Positions 1-5,085 are shown, counted from the first letter of the stretch. The stretch is 5,560 nucleotides of DNA from Frankiaceae bacterium (GCA_947479995.1 CANKBT010000228.1:1-5560); one strand, 5' to 3'. Program-made: numbers and translations. Notes: generated by a model from the sequence alone, not told the origin.

Positions 1-190
1 AGTACGTCGTGTCGGCGCCCAGGGCCACGCGCAGCGCGGTGACCTGCTTGACGGTGAGCCCGCGGTACTCGGTGAGGACGGTCGCGGCGGAGGAGCGGAA
101 CGCCTCGGCGAGCTCGGCCACGGTGGCGGCCTTGTCGGGACGGACCGTCGCCCGGGCGTGCTGGACGGTGCCAGCGGTGTCGGCGGCCAT
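1..190 (-). CDS. rplJ: 50S ribosomal protein L10, N-terminal part (cut by window edge)
   Basis: The reverse strand from the ATG at 190-188 reads MAADTAGTVQHARATVRPDK and continues with LTEYRGLTVKQ, the hallmark N-terminal motif of L10. Only 63 of about 170-190 codons are visible; the gene continues beyond position 1. L10 forms the base of the ribosomal stalk: it binds 23S rRNA with L11 and carries the L7/L12 dimers that recruit translation factors. The start is set by an AGGAGG at 199-194, only 3 nt from the ATG, which is tight. No other in-frame ATG, GTG or TTG precedes the conserved RPDK, so about 15 extra residues lie in front of the usual actinobacterial start. rplL would be expected next, outside the window. 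The leader upstream suggests autogenous control. Identity is seen from the motifs; regulation is inferred. Confidence 0.95.
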   Translation of the reverse strand, partial: MAADTAGTVQHARATVRPDKAATVAELAEAFRSSAATVLTEYRGLTVKQVTALRVALGADTTY

Positions 191-200
191 GCGCCTCCTG
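188..200 (-). promoter_or_regulatory. rplJ ribosome binding site and start codon, complementary to an upstream leader segment
   Basis: The transcript reads CAGGAGGCGCAUG here. The Shine-Dalgarno AGGAGG lies 3 nt before AUG. The whole 13 nt can pair with transcript positions 294-282 (CGUGCGCCUCCUG): 12 Watson-Crick pairs and one G-U, covering both the Shine-Dalgarno sequence and the start codon. The complementarity is seen directly; use as a translational mask is inferred. Confidence 0.6.
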
Positions 201-270
201 TCGGGGTCGTGCGGGCGGGGTGGACGGTGCGGGGTGCCGGCGTGCGGCGTGCCTGGCCCTGTCACGACGG

Positions 271-300
271 ACGCCCCGGCGCAGGAGGCGCACGGGGCGT
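271..300 (-). promoter_or_regulatory. Leader hairpin presenting an anti-Shine-Dalgarno loop
   Basis: In the transcript ACGCCCC (300-294) pairs with GGGGCGU (277-271), and inside it GCGC (291-288) pairs with GCGC (282-279). The apical loop is CUCCU. This hairpin uses the same bases (294-282) that could pair with the rplJ start region, so the two structures exclude each other. No U-tract follows, so it is less likely to be a terminator. Structure is read by eye, without energy calculation. Confidence 0.45.
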
Positions 301-329
301 CAGAGGCACCGGCGCGGGGCCGGGTCTGT

Positions 330-416
330 CCGTGGTCACCTGCGCGGGTCGTCCGCCGGGGCGGAGCCTTCGGCCCGCGCCCCTGGTGGGGGGACGGGCG
401 ACCAGCGGTCTCGGGT
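330..416 (-). promoter_or_regulatory. Ribosomal protein L10 leader (core)
   Basis: This part of the rplJ 5' untranslated region resembles the actinobacterial L10 leader, the mRNA site bound by the L10-L12 complex for autogenous control. In transcript order it shows GACCGCTGGTC (410-400), a CCGAAGGC element (373-366), a short hairpin TCCGCC/GGCGGA (365-360 with 357-352) and CGCGCAGGTGACC (346-334). Transcript positions 439-433 (CCTGCGC) can also pair with 345-339 (GCGCAGG), which could close the domain. The assignment rests on remembered motif similarity and position upstream of rplJ. A covariance-model search with the Rfam L10 leader would decide it. Confidence 0.6.
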
Positions 417-447
417 GCGCCGGCGCACGGGTGCGCAGGCGGGGTCG

Positions 448-453
448 AGGCTA
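448..453 (-). promoter_or_regulatory. Candidate -10 element for the rplJ operon
   Basis: The minus strand reads TGCTAGCCTCG; TAGCCT fits the TAnnnT -10 pattern of actinobacterial housekeeping promoters. It lies just behind the rplA terminator hairpin and would start transcription near 441, giving a leader of about 250 nt that includes the L10-leader core. No convincing -35 is visible (GACCCC at 17 bp spacing). Confidence 0.35.
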
Positions 454-457
454 GCAG

Positions 458-487
458 CCCGCGCTCCCGGGGGTCCGGGAGCGCGGG
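458..487 (-). terminator. Hairpin terminator after rplA
   Basis: CCCGCGCTCCCGG (458-470) and CCGGGAGCGCGGG (475-487) form a perfect 13-bp stem with a 4-nt loop, starting 11 nt after the rplA stop codon. No T-tract follows on the minus strand, as is common for actinobacterial terminators. It separates the secE-nusG-rplK-rplA group from rplJ. Confidence 0.65.
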
Positions 488-498
488 GTCGTGCGGGC

Positions 499-1221
499 CT
501 ACTGCTGCTCGGGGGTGTCCTCGGTGAGGTTGCGGGTGCGGGTCGCGTCGACCTGGATGCCCGGGCCCATCGTCGTGGAGACGGTGATCTTCTTGAGGTA
601 CTTGCCCTTGGCGGCGGCCGGCTTCGCGCGGGAGATCTCGTCGAGCGCCACGGCGTAGTTCTCGACGAGCTTGACCTCGTCGAAGGACGCCTTGCCGATG
701 ACCAGGTGCAGGTTGGCCTGCTTGTCGACGCGGAAGTTGACCTTGCCGCCCTTGATGTCGCTGACGGCCTTGGTGACGTCGGTGGTCACGGTGCCGGTCT
801 TGGGGTTGGGCATGAGGCCGCGCGGGCCGAGGATGCGGGCGATCTTGCCGACCTTGCCCATCTGGTCGGGCGTCGCGACGGCGGCGTCGAAGTCGAGGAA
901 GCCGCCCTGGATGCGCTCGATGAGGTCGTCGCTGCCGACCTCGTCGGCGCCGGCGGCGGTGGCCTCGGCGGCCTTCTCGCCGGCCGCGAAGACGATGACG
1001 CGGGCGGTCTTGCCGGTGCCGTGCGGCAGGTTGACCGTGCCGCGGACCATCTGGTCGGCCTTGCGCGGGTCGACGCCCAGGCGCATGGCGACCTCGACGG
1101 TGGCGTCGTACTTCACCGTGCTGGTCTCCTTGGCCAGGCGGACGGCCTGGAGCGGGGAGTACTGCTTGTCGGCCTCGATCTTGGCCGCCGCGGCGGTCCA
1201 GGCCTTGCTGCGCTTCGCCAT
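499..1221 (-). CDS. rplA: 50S ribosomal protein L1
   Basis: The product is 240 residues, within the usual 225-240 of L1. It begins MAKRSKAWTAAAAKI and holds the L1 signature ILGPRGLMPNPKTGTVT (residues about 130-146), followed by the conserved IKGGKVNFRVDK (156-167). L1 forms the mobile L1 stalk at the ribosomal E site and helps release deacylated tRNA; in many bacteria it also represses its own operon mRNA. The reading frame stays open 24 codons further upstream, but the ATG at 1221-1219 matches the family N-terminus and has AGGAG 8-9 nt upstream, so I chose it. Stop is TAG at 501-499. It follows rplK by 111 nt on the same strand and is probably co-transcribed with it; the hairpin at 458-487 closes the unit. 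Confidence 0.98.
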   Translation of the reverse strand: MAKRSKAWTAAAAKIEADKQYSPLQAVRLAKETSTVKYDATVEVAMRLGVDPRKADQMVRGTVNLPHGTGKTARVIVFAAGEKAAEATAAGADEVGSDDLIERIQGGFLDFDAAVATPDQMGKVGKIARILGPRGLMPNPKTGTVTTDVTKAVSDIKGGKVNFRVDKQANLHLVIGKASFDEVKLVENYAVALDEISRAKPAAAKGKYLKKITVSTTMGPGIQVDATRTRNLTEDTPEQQ

Positions 1222-1266
1222 GTCGGCGTCTCCTGTCCCCTGCCCTCGTGGCAGGTCGTGGTCGAC

Positions 1267-1287
1267 GGGCGCGGACGGTCCGCGCCC
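1267..1287 (-). repeat. Inverted repeat in the rplK-rplA spacer
   Basis: GGGCGCGGA (1267-1275) and TCCGCGCCC (1279-1287) form a 9-bp perfect stem with a 3-nt loop, 45 nt after the rplK stop and 45 nt before the rplA start. It could be an attenuator, a partial terminator or an RNase processing site; no T-tract follows. Function is unknown. Confidence 0.4.
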
Positions 1288-1332
1288 TCCCACGGGCGTG
1301 CGTCGTACGGGGTCGTGCGGGTGGTGCGGGTG

Positions 1333-1764
1333 CTAGTCGGTGACCGTGATGCCCATGGAGCGGGCGGTGCCGGCGATGATCTTCGCCGCGGCGTCGACGT
1401 CGTTGGCGTTGAGGTCGGCCAGCTTGGTGGTGGCGATCTCGCGGACCTGCGCCTGCGAGATGGTCGCGACCTTGGCGGTGTGCGGCGTCGCCGAGCCCTT
1501 GTCGACGCCCGCGGCCTTGAGGATCAGGCGCGCGGCCGGCGGGGTCTTGGTGATGAAGGTGAAGGTCCGGTCCTCGAACACCGAGATCTCGACGGGGACG
1601 ATGTCGCCCCGCTGGCTCTCGGTGGCCGCGTTGTAGGCCTTGCAGAACTCCATGATGTTGACGCCGTGCTGGCCCAGCGCGGGGCCGACCGGCGGCGCCG
1701 GCGTCGCCGCGCCGGCCTTGATCTGGAGCTTGATGACGCCGGCGAGCTTCTTCTTCGGGGGCAT
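1333..1764 (-). CDS. rplK: 50S ribosomal protein L11
   Basis: The product is 143 residues, the normal L11 length. The N-terminal domain (about 1-70) has IKLQIKAGAATPAPPVGPAL and GQHGVNIMEFCKAYN; its proline-rich stretch is where thiopeptide antibiotics such as thiostrepton contact L11. The C-terminal rRNA-binding domain (about 75-143) ends with the family signature KIIAGTARSMGITV (128-141). L11 binds the GTPase-associated centre of 23S rRNA beside L10 and is needed for RelA activation. The ATG start at 1764-1762 has GAGGA 6 nt upstream; stop is TAG. Only 28 nt separate it from the nusG stop, so it is very likely co-transcribed with nusG. Confidence 0.98.
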   Translation of the reverse strand: MPPKKKLAGVIKLQIKAGAATPAPPVGPALGQHGVNIMEFCKAYNAATESQRGDIVPVEISVFEDRTFTFITKTPPAARLILKAAGVDKGSATPHTAKVATISQAQVREIATTKLADLNANDVDAAAKIIAGTARSMGITVTD

Positions 1765-1792
1765 GCGTGTTCCTCGGGTAGTGACCGCGGTG

Positions 1793-2644
1793 CTAGAGCT
1801 TCGCGACCTGGTTGAACGACAGCTCGACCGGGGTCTCCCGGCCGAAGATCGACACCAGGACCTTGAGCTTCTGGCTGTCGAGGTTGATCTCGTTGATCGT
1901 CGCCGGGAGCGTGGCGAACGGGCCGTCGGTGACGGTGATGGACTCGCCGACCTCGAAGTCGACGGCCTTGGTGGCCACGACGACCTTCTGCTTCGGCGGC
2001 GCGATCATGGCCACGACCTCGTCGATCGTGAGCGGGGTGGGGCGGGAGGTCTGGCCGACGAAGCCGGTGACGCCCGGGGTGTTGCGGACGGCGGACCACG
2101 ACTCGTCGGTGAGGTCCATGCGCACGAACAGGTAGCCGGGGAGCTTCTTGCGGACGACCTGCTGGCGCTTGCCGCCCTTGACCTCCATGACCTCCTCCTG
2201 CGGCACCTGGATCTCGTAGATGAAGTCCTCCATGTTGAGCGAGGACGTCCGCGACTCCAGGTTGGCCTTCACCTTGTTCTCGTAGCCGGCGTAGGAGTGC
2301 ACGACGTACCAGTCGCCCGGCAGGCCCTGCAGCGCCCGCTTGAGCTCGACGGCCGGGTCGAGGTCGCCGGCCGGCTCCTCGGCGGGCGCGGCGAGCGCGT
2401 CGCCCGCGTCCTCGCCGGCGTCCGAGACGGCGTCGGCCACGGCGTCCGCGCTCGCGGGCGCGACGCCCTCGGGCGCGGCGTCGTCGAGGTAGCCGCTGGG
2501 CGCGTCGTCGACGCCGCCCGCGCCGAGCTCGTCGAGGTCGGCCGGGCCGGTCCCGGCTCCCGTCGCGGGCGCGAGGCCGTCGGCGGTCGCGTCGACCGCC
2601 TCGGCCTGCTCCGACTCGGGGGTGGTGGGCTCGGGCACGGACAC
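1793..2644 (-). CDS. nusG: Transcription termination/antitermination protein NusG
   Basis: The product is up to 283 residues, longer than the roughly 180 of E. coli NusG. Residues 1-105 are a low-complexity Ala/Asp/Glu/Pro-rich extension, presumably disordered, as is usual in actinobacteria. The NGN domain starts near 110 with DWYVVHSYAGYENKVK (111-126) and contains LPGYLFVRMDL (168-178), which contacts the RNA polymerase clamp. The KOW domain covers about 229-283 (FEVGESITVTDGPFATLPA) and binds Rho or ribosomal protein S10. The start is uncertain: the GTG at 2644-2642 has AGGA only 1 nt away, while the GTG two codons later (2638-2636) sits 7 nt from the same AGGA and is the better-spaced start. 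It lies 77 nt after secE and 28 nt before rplK. Confidence 0.97.
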   Translation of the reverse strand: MSVPEPTTPESEQAEAVDATADGLAPATGAGTGPADLDELGAGGVDDAPSGYLDDAAPEGVAPASADAVADAVSDAGEDAGDALAAPAEEPAGDLDPAVELKRALQGLPGDWYVVHSYAGYENKVKANLESRTSSLNMEDFIYEIQVPQEEVMEVKGGKRQQVVRKKLPGYLFVRMDLTDESWSAVRNTPGVTGFVGQTSRPTPLTIDEVVAMIAPPKQKVVVATKAVDFEVGESITVTDGPFATLPATINEINLDSQKLKVLVSIFGRETPVELSFNQVAKL

Positions 2645-2721
2645 GTCCTGTTCGTCTCGGTGGTGCGTCGGGGAGTGCGGGCCGCGGCGCGGGGGCGCGC
2701 GGCCGGCCGGGGTGCGGGGCG

Positions 2722-3009
2722 CTAGGGCGTCGGCGTCGCGGCGTCGGTGTCGCCGCCGAAGACGGCCACCACCGCCTGCGAGAAGCCGAGGTCGAGCAGG
2801 GCCACGATCGCCACCATCACGGTCACGAAGACCAGGACGACGGTCGTGTAGGTGATGAGCTGCTGGCGGTCGGGCCAGATGACCTTGCGCAGCTCGGCCA
2901 CGACCTGGCGGTAGAAGACCGGGATGCTCTTGAGCCGCCCGGGGCCGCCGTCGCGGCGAGGGCCGAGGGGCGCGGGGGTGCCCGCGCCGCGTGCCGTCGA
3001 CTCGCTCAC
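2722..3009 (-). CDS. secE: Preprotein translocase subunit SecE
   Basis: The product is 95 residues with one membrane segment, the single-span form found in most bacteria outside the enterics. Residues 1-25 are a variable polar lead. The conserved amphipathic cytoplasmic helix is FYRQVVAELRKVIWPDRQQL (32-51), and the membrane helix is about 52-73 (ITYTTVVLVFVTVMVAIVALL). SecE clamps the two halves of SecY in the SecYEG channel of the cytoplasmic membrane. The start is GTG at 3009-3007, with AGAGGG 5 nt upstream; stop is TAG. It sits between tRNA-Trp (48 nt upstream) and nusG (77 nt downstream), the standard bacterial secE-nusG order, and no terminator is visible on either side. Confidence 0.97.
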   Translation of the reverse strand: MSESTARGAGTPAPLGPRRDGGPGRLKSIPVFYRQVVAELRKVIWPDRQQLITYTTVVLVFVTVMVAIVALLDLGFSQAVVAVFGGDTDAATPTP

Positions 3010-3057
3010 TGGTGCCCTCTCGGTCGGTCAGGTGGTCGGTCTGGTGCTGGTCGCGTG

Positions 3058-3131
3058 CAGGGGTGACAGGAGTCGAACCTGCGACATCCGGTTTTGGAGA
3101 CCGGCGCTCTGGCCAACTGAGCTACACCCCT
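3058..3131 (-). tRNA. tRNA-Trp (anticodon CCA)
   Basis: The 74-nt cloverleaf has acceptor AGGGGTG/CACCCCT, D stem GCTC/GAGC, anticodon stem CCGGT/ACCGG around the loop CTCCAAA (anticodon CCA at 3097-3095), T arm GCAGG-TTCGACT-CCTGT and discriminator G. The 3' CCA is not encoded. It lies directly upstream of secE on the same strand; the 48-nt gap without a terminator allows a joint transcript. Confidence 0.97.
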
Positions 3132-3207
3132 CCGGGGGCGCCGGCCAGACCCTGCCACCCGGTGCGCGGGCGCGCCGGAGCAGGGGCATGAGGCCCCCAG
3201 ACCGACG

Positions 3208-3213
3208 AGTGTA
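3208..3213 (-). promoter_or_regulatory. Candidate -10 element for tRNA-Trp/secE
   Basis: The minus strand reads CGTACACTC; TACACT fits the TAnnnT -10 pattern. Upstream at 19 bp is GTGGCA (4 of 6 to TTGACA), at a longer spacing than ideal. Transcription would begin near 3201, about 70 nt before the mature tRNA. It is the best minus-strand candidate in the divergent region 3132-3306. Confidence 0.35.
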
Positions 3214-3294
3214 CGGCGTCGGCGGGTCGGCCTGCCACCACCGCCGGCCCGCGCTCCCCCGCTGCCCCCGTACCGCCCGGGTCGACGGGGCTGG

Positions 3295-3300
3295 GACGAT
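3295..3300 (+). promoter_or_regulatory. Candidate -10 element placing transcription at the aminotransferase start codon
   Basis: GACGAT lies exactly 6 nt before the ATG at 3307, the geometry of a leaderless actinobacterial transcript. It lacks the first T of TAnnnT and no good -35 is seen. No Shine-Dalgarno sequence precedes the ATG, which agrees with leaderless expression. Confidence 0.25.
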
Positions 3301-3306
3301 GGCGGC

Positions 3307-4527
3307 ATGACCAGCACCCCCGCCGCCCGCCCGCGCGTCAGCGCCCGCGTCGCCGCCATCGCCGAGTCCGCCACCCTGGCCGTCGACGCGAGGGCCAAGG
3401 CCAAGAAGGCGGCGGGCGAGGACGTCGTCGGCTTCGGCGCCGGCGAGCCCGACTTCCCGACGCCGCCGGCGATCGTCGCGGCGGCCGAGGCGGCCTGCGC
3501 CGACCCGCGCAACCACCGCTACACGCCGGCCGGCGGCCTGCCGGAGCTGAAGGCGGCGATCGTGGCCAAGACCCGGCGCGACAGCGGCCTGGAGGTCACG
3601 CCGGCGCAGGTGCTCGTCACCAACGGCGGCAAGCAGGCGGTCTACGAGGCCTTCGCCGCGCTGCTCGACCCGGGCGACGAGGTGCTGCTGCCCGCGCCGT
3701 ACTGGACGACGTACCCCGAGGCCGTGAAGCTCGCCGGCGGCGTGCCGGTCGACGTCGTCACCACCGAGGAGCAGGGCTACCGCGTCACCGTCGAGCAGCT
3801 CGAGGCGGCCCGCACGCCGCGCACCAAGGTGCTGCTGTGGTGCTCGCCGTCGAACCCGACCGGCGCGGTCGCCTCCCCCGAGGAGGTCGAGGCCGTCGGG
3901 CGCTGGGCGGTCGAGCACGGCGTCTGGGTCGTGGCCGACGAGATCTACGAGCACCTGGTGTACGGCGGGGCGCGGCACGTGTCGATGCCGGTGGCCGTGC
4001 CCGAGCTGGCGAGCACCTGCGTGGTCGTCAACGGCGTCGCCAAGACGTACGCGATGACCGGCTGGCGCGTGGGGTGGCTGCTCGGCCCGGCCGACGTCGT
4101 CAAGGCCGCCACCAACCTGCAGTCGCACGCCACGAGCAACGTCGCCAACGTGTCGCAGGTGGCCGCGGTCGCGGCGCTCACCGGCGACCTGTCGGCCGTC
4201 GCGCAGATGCGGGAGGCCTTCGACCGGCGCCGCCAGGAGATGGTGCGGCTGCTGTCGGCGATCCCCGGCGTCGACTGCCCGACGCCCGAGGGCGCGTTCT
4301 ACGCCTACCCGTCGGTCAAGGGCCTGCTCGGCAAGCAGCTGCGCGGCCGCACGCCGCAGACGTCGGCCGAGCTGGCCGAGCTCGTGCTCGAGGAGGCCGG
4401 CGTCGCCGTCGTGCCGGGCGAGGCCTTCGGCACGCCCGGCTACTTCCGGCTGTCGTACGCCCTCGGCGACGACGACCTCGTCAAGGGCGTGACCCGCCTG
4501 GCGGACCTGCTGGCCGAGGCGCGCTGA
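3307..4527 (+). CDS. aspC: PLP-dependent class I aminotransferase, aspartate-type (subgroup I-beta)
   Basis: The product is 406 residues, normal for fold-type I aminotransferases. Visible family features in order are FGAGEPDFPTP (43-53), the PLP phosphate region TNGGKQAVYEA (105-115), APYWTTYPE (130-138) with the aromatic residue that stacks on PLP, CSPSNPTGAV (179-188), DEIYEHL (211-217), the Schiff-base lysine K246 in NGVAKTYAMTGWRVGW, and the substrate-carboxylate arginine R381 in GYFRLSYA. It should transfer the amino group of aspartate to 2-oxoglutarate in the cytosol. The YWTTYPE type groups with Thermus-like enzymes, some of which also act on prephenate or aromatic acids, so substrate range is open. 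The ATG at 3307 has no clear ribosome binding site. The gene stands alone on the plus strand, divergent from tRNA-Trp and convergent with rpmG. A similar gene near tRNA-Trp/secE is known from Streptomyces. Confidence 0.92.
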   Translation: MTSTPAARPRVSARVAAIAESATLAVDARAKAKKAAGEDVVGFGAGEPDFPTPPAIVAAAEAACADPRNHRYTPAGGLPELKAAIVAKTRRDSGLEVTPAQVLVTNGGKQAVYEAFAALLDPGDEVLLPAPYWTTYPEAVKLAGGVPVDVVTTEEQGYRVTVEQLEAARTPRTKVLLWCSPSNPTGAVASPEEVEAVGRWAVEHGVWVVADEIYEHLVYGGARHVSMPVAVPELASTCVVVNGVAKTYAMTGWRVGWLLGPADVVKAATNLQSHATSNVANVSQVAAVAALTGDLSAVAQMREAFDRRRQEMVRLLSAIPGVDCPTPEGAFYAYPSVKGLLGKQLRGRTPQTSAELAELVLEEAGVAVVPGEAFGTPGYFRLSYALGDDDLVKGVTRLADLLAEAR

Positions 4528-4540
4528 GGCGGCTGGCAGG

Positions 4541-4585
4541 ACGGCGCCGGACAGCTCAGCGCCGGACAGCACGGCGCCGGACAGC
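4541..4585 (+). repeat. Three tandem copies of a 15-bp unit
   Basis: Units at 4541-4555, 4556-4570 and 4571-4585 read ACGGCGCCGGACAGC, TCAGCGCCGGACAGC and ACGGCGCCGGACAGC. The first and third are identical and the middle differs at two positions (1 and 2 changed, plus a third at position 4 being the same G: TCAG against ACGG). A partial fourth copy (ACGG) follows. The array lies 13 nt after the aminotransferase stop and just before the terminator hairpin. Confidence 0.85.
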
Positions 4586-4588
4586 ACG

Positions 4589-4618
4589 GAGGCCGGTCCC
4601 CCGCGGGGGACCGGCCTC
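4589..4618. terminator. Bidirectional hairpin terminator between aspC and rpmG
   Basis: GAGGCCGGTCCCCC (4589-4602) and GGGGGACCGGCCTC (4605-4618) form a perfect 14-bp inverted repeat around GC, in practice a 13-bp stem with a CGCG loop. It lies between two convergent genes, 61 nt after the aspC stop and 21 nt after the rpmG stop, so it can serve both. No T-tract is present on either strand. Confidence 0.8.
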
Positions 4619-4639
4619 GGCGTGCGGGGTGCGGAGCGG

Positions 4640-4804
4640 CTAGCGCGTCTCGCGGTGCTCGGTGTGCTGCCGGCAGTTCGGGCAGAACTTCTTCAGGTCG
4701 AGCCGGTCGGGGTCGTTGCGCCGGTTCTTCTTGGTGATGTAGTTGCGGTGCTTGCACACGGTGCAGGCCAGCGTGATCTTCGGGCGGACGTCAGTGGCTG
4801 CCAT
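4640..4804 (-). CDS. rpmG: 50S ribosomal protein L33, zinc-binding form
   Basis: Translated from the ATG at 4804-4802 the product is 54 residues: MAATDVRPKITLACTVCKHR, then NYITKKNRRNDPDRLDLKKF, then CPNCRQHTEHRETR, ending at TAG (4642-4640). The length is typical of L33. The motifs NYITKKNRRN and LKKFCPNC are diagnostic. Cys14, Cys17, Cys41 and Cys44 form a zinc-ribbon, so this is the C+ form; many actinobacteria also carry a cysteine-free paralogue used under zinc limitation, not seen here. L33 sits near the E site of the 50S subunit. The ribosome binding site is weak (CAGG about 9 nt upstream). A possible -10 lies at 4866-4861, and read-through from tRNA-Met is also possible. It converges with aspC. 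Confidence 0.96.
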   Translation of the reverse strand: MAATDVRPKITLACTVCKHRNYITKKNRRNDPDRLDLKKFCPNCRQHTEHRETR

Positions 4805-4860
4805 GCGGGTGTGCCTGCTTCCAGCGAGTACGGGGCCCGGCGTCGGGCTGTCGACCGTCG

Positions 4861-4866
4861 AGACTA
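4861..4866 (-). promoter_or_regulatory. Candidate -10 element for rpmG
   Basis: The minus strand reads GTAGTCTC; TAGTCT fits TAnnnT. Transcription would start near 4854, about 50 nt before the rpmG ATG. The same 8 bases occur in front of tRNA-Thr, which supports a promoter role. No clear -35. Confidence 0.35.
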
Positions 4867-4907
4867 CCCGCCGTCGGTGCGAGGACCGGCGGGCGGGACG
4901 TGGGGCG

Positions 4908-4981
4908 TAGCGGTGACCGGACTTGAACCGGTGACACAGCGATTATGAGCCGCTTGCTCTACCAGGCTGAGCTACACCGCC
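4908..4981 (-). tRNA. tRNA-Met, elongator (anticodon CAT)
   Basis: The 74-nt cloverleaf has acceptor GGCGGTG/CACCGCT (first pair G-U), D stem GCTC/GAGC, anticodon stem AGCGG/TCGCT around CTCATAA (anticodon CAT at 4947-4945), T arm ACCGG-TTCAAGT-CCGGT and discriminator A. It lacks the 1-72 mismatch and the three G-C pairs at the base of the anticodon stem that mark initiator tRNA. A lysidine-modified tRNA-Ile also has a CAT gene anticodon and cannot be fully excluded; position between tRNA-Thr and rpmG favours Met. CCA is not encoded. Confidence 0.88.
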
Positions 4982-4986
4982 TTGCG

Positions 4987-5008
4987 CGCAGGCCGCGCGC
5001 GGCCTGCG
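4987..5008. repeat. Perfect 22-bp palindrome between tRNA-Thr and tRNA-Met
   Basis: The spacer holds CGCAGGCCGCG followed directly by its reverse complement CGCGGCCTGCG. It starts 4 nt after the 3' end of tRNA-Thr and ends 5 nt before the 5' end of tRNA-Met on the minus-strand transcript. It could be a terminator, a precursor-processing hairpin or a dyad protein site. Confidence 0.7.
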
Positions 5009-5012
5009 TCGG

Positions 5013-5085
5013 AGCCCCCTTACGGAATCGAACCGTAGACCTTCTCCTTACCATGGAGACGCTCTGCCGACTGAGCTAAGGGGGC
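5013..5085 (-). tRNA. tRNA-Thr (anticodon GGT)
   Basis: The 73-nt cloverleaf has acceptor GCCCCCT/AGGGGGC, D stem GCTC/GAGC, anticodon stem TCTCC/GGAGA around ATGGTAA (anticodon GGT at 5052-5050), T arm TACGG-TTCGATT-CCGTA and discriminator T. CCA is not encoded. It lies 31 nt upstream of tRNA-Met on the same strand, with a palindrome in between. Confidence 0.97.

Noticed and set aside
220..1815. A 531-codon plus-strand open frame across rplA and rplK
   Set aside because: It is the antisense shadow of two certain ribosomal protein genes; long stop-free antisense frames are expected at this GC content and its product is low-complexity Gly/Arg/Asp/Leu.
3183..3197. Small hairpin GGGGC/GCCCC in the divergent intergenic region
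   Set aside because: Only 5 bp; not distinguishable from chance in this GC-rich DNA.
3028..4587. A 519-codon minus-strand open frame whose start resembles pentapeptide repeats (SGAVL/SGAEL)
   Set aside because: The apparent pentapeptides are the translation of the 15-bp tandem DNA repeat, and the rest is antisense to the aminotransferase and tRNA-Trp.
4908..4981. tRNA with CAT anticodon as initiator tRNA or lysidine-type tRNA-Ile
   Set aside because: Initiator features (1-72 mismatch, three G-C pairs next to the anticodon loop) are missing. Ile remains possible but the position beside tRNA-Thr and rpmG fits elongator Met better.
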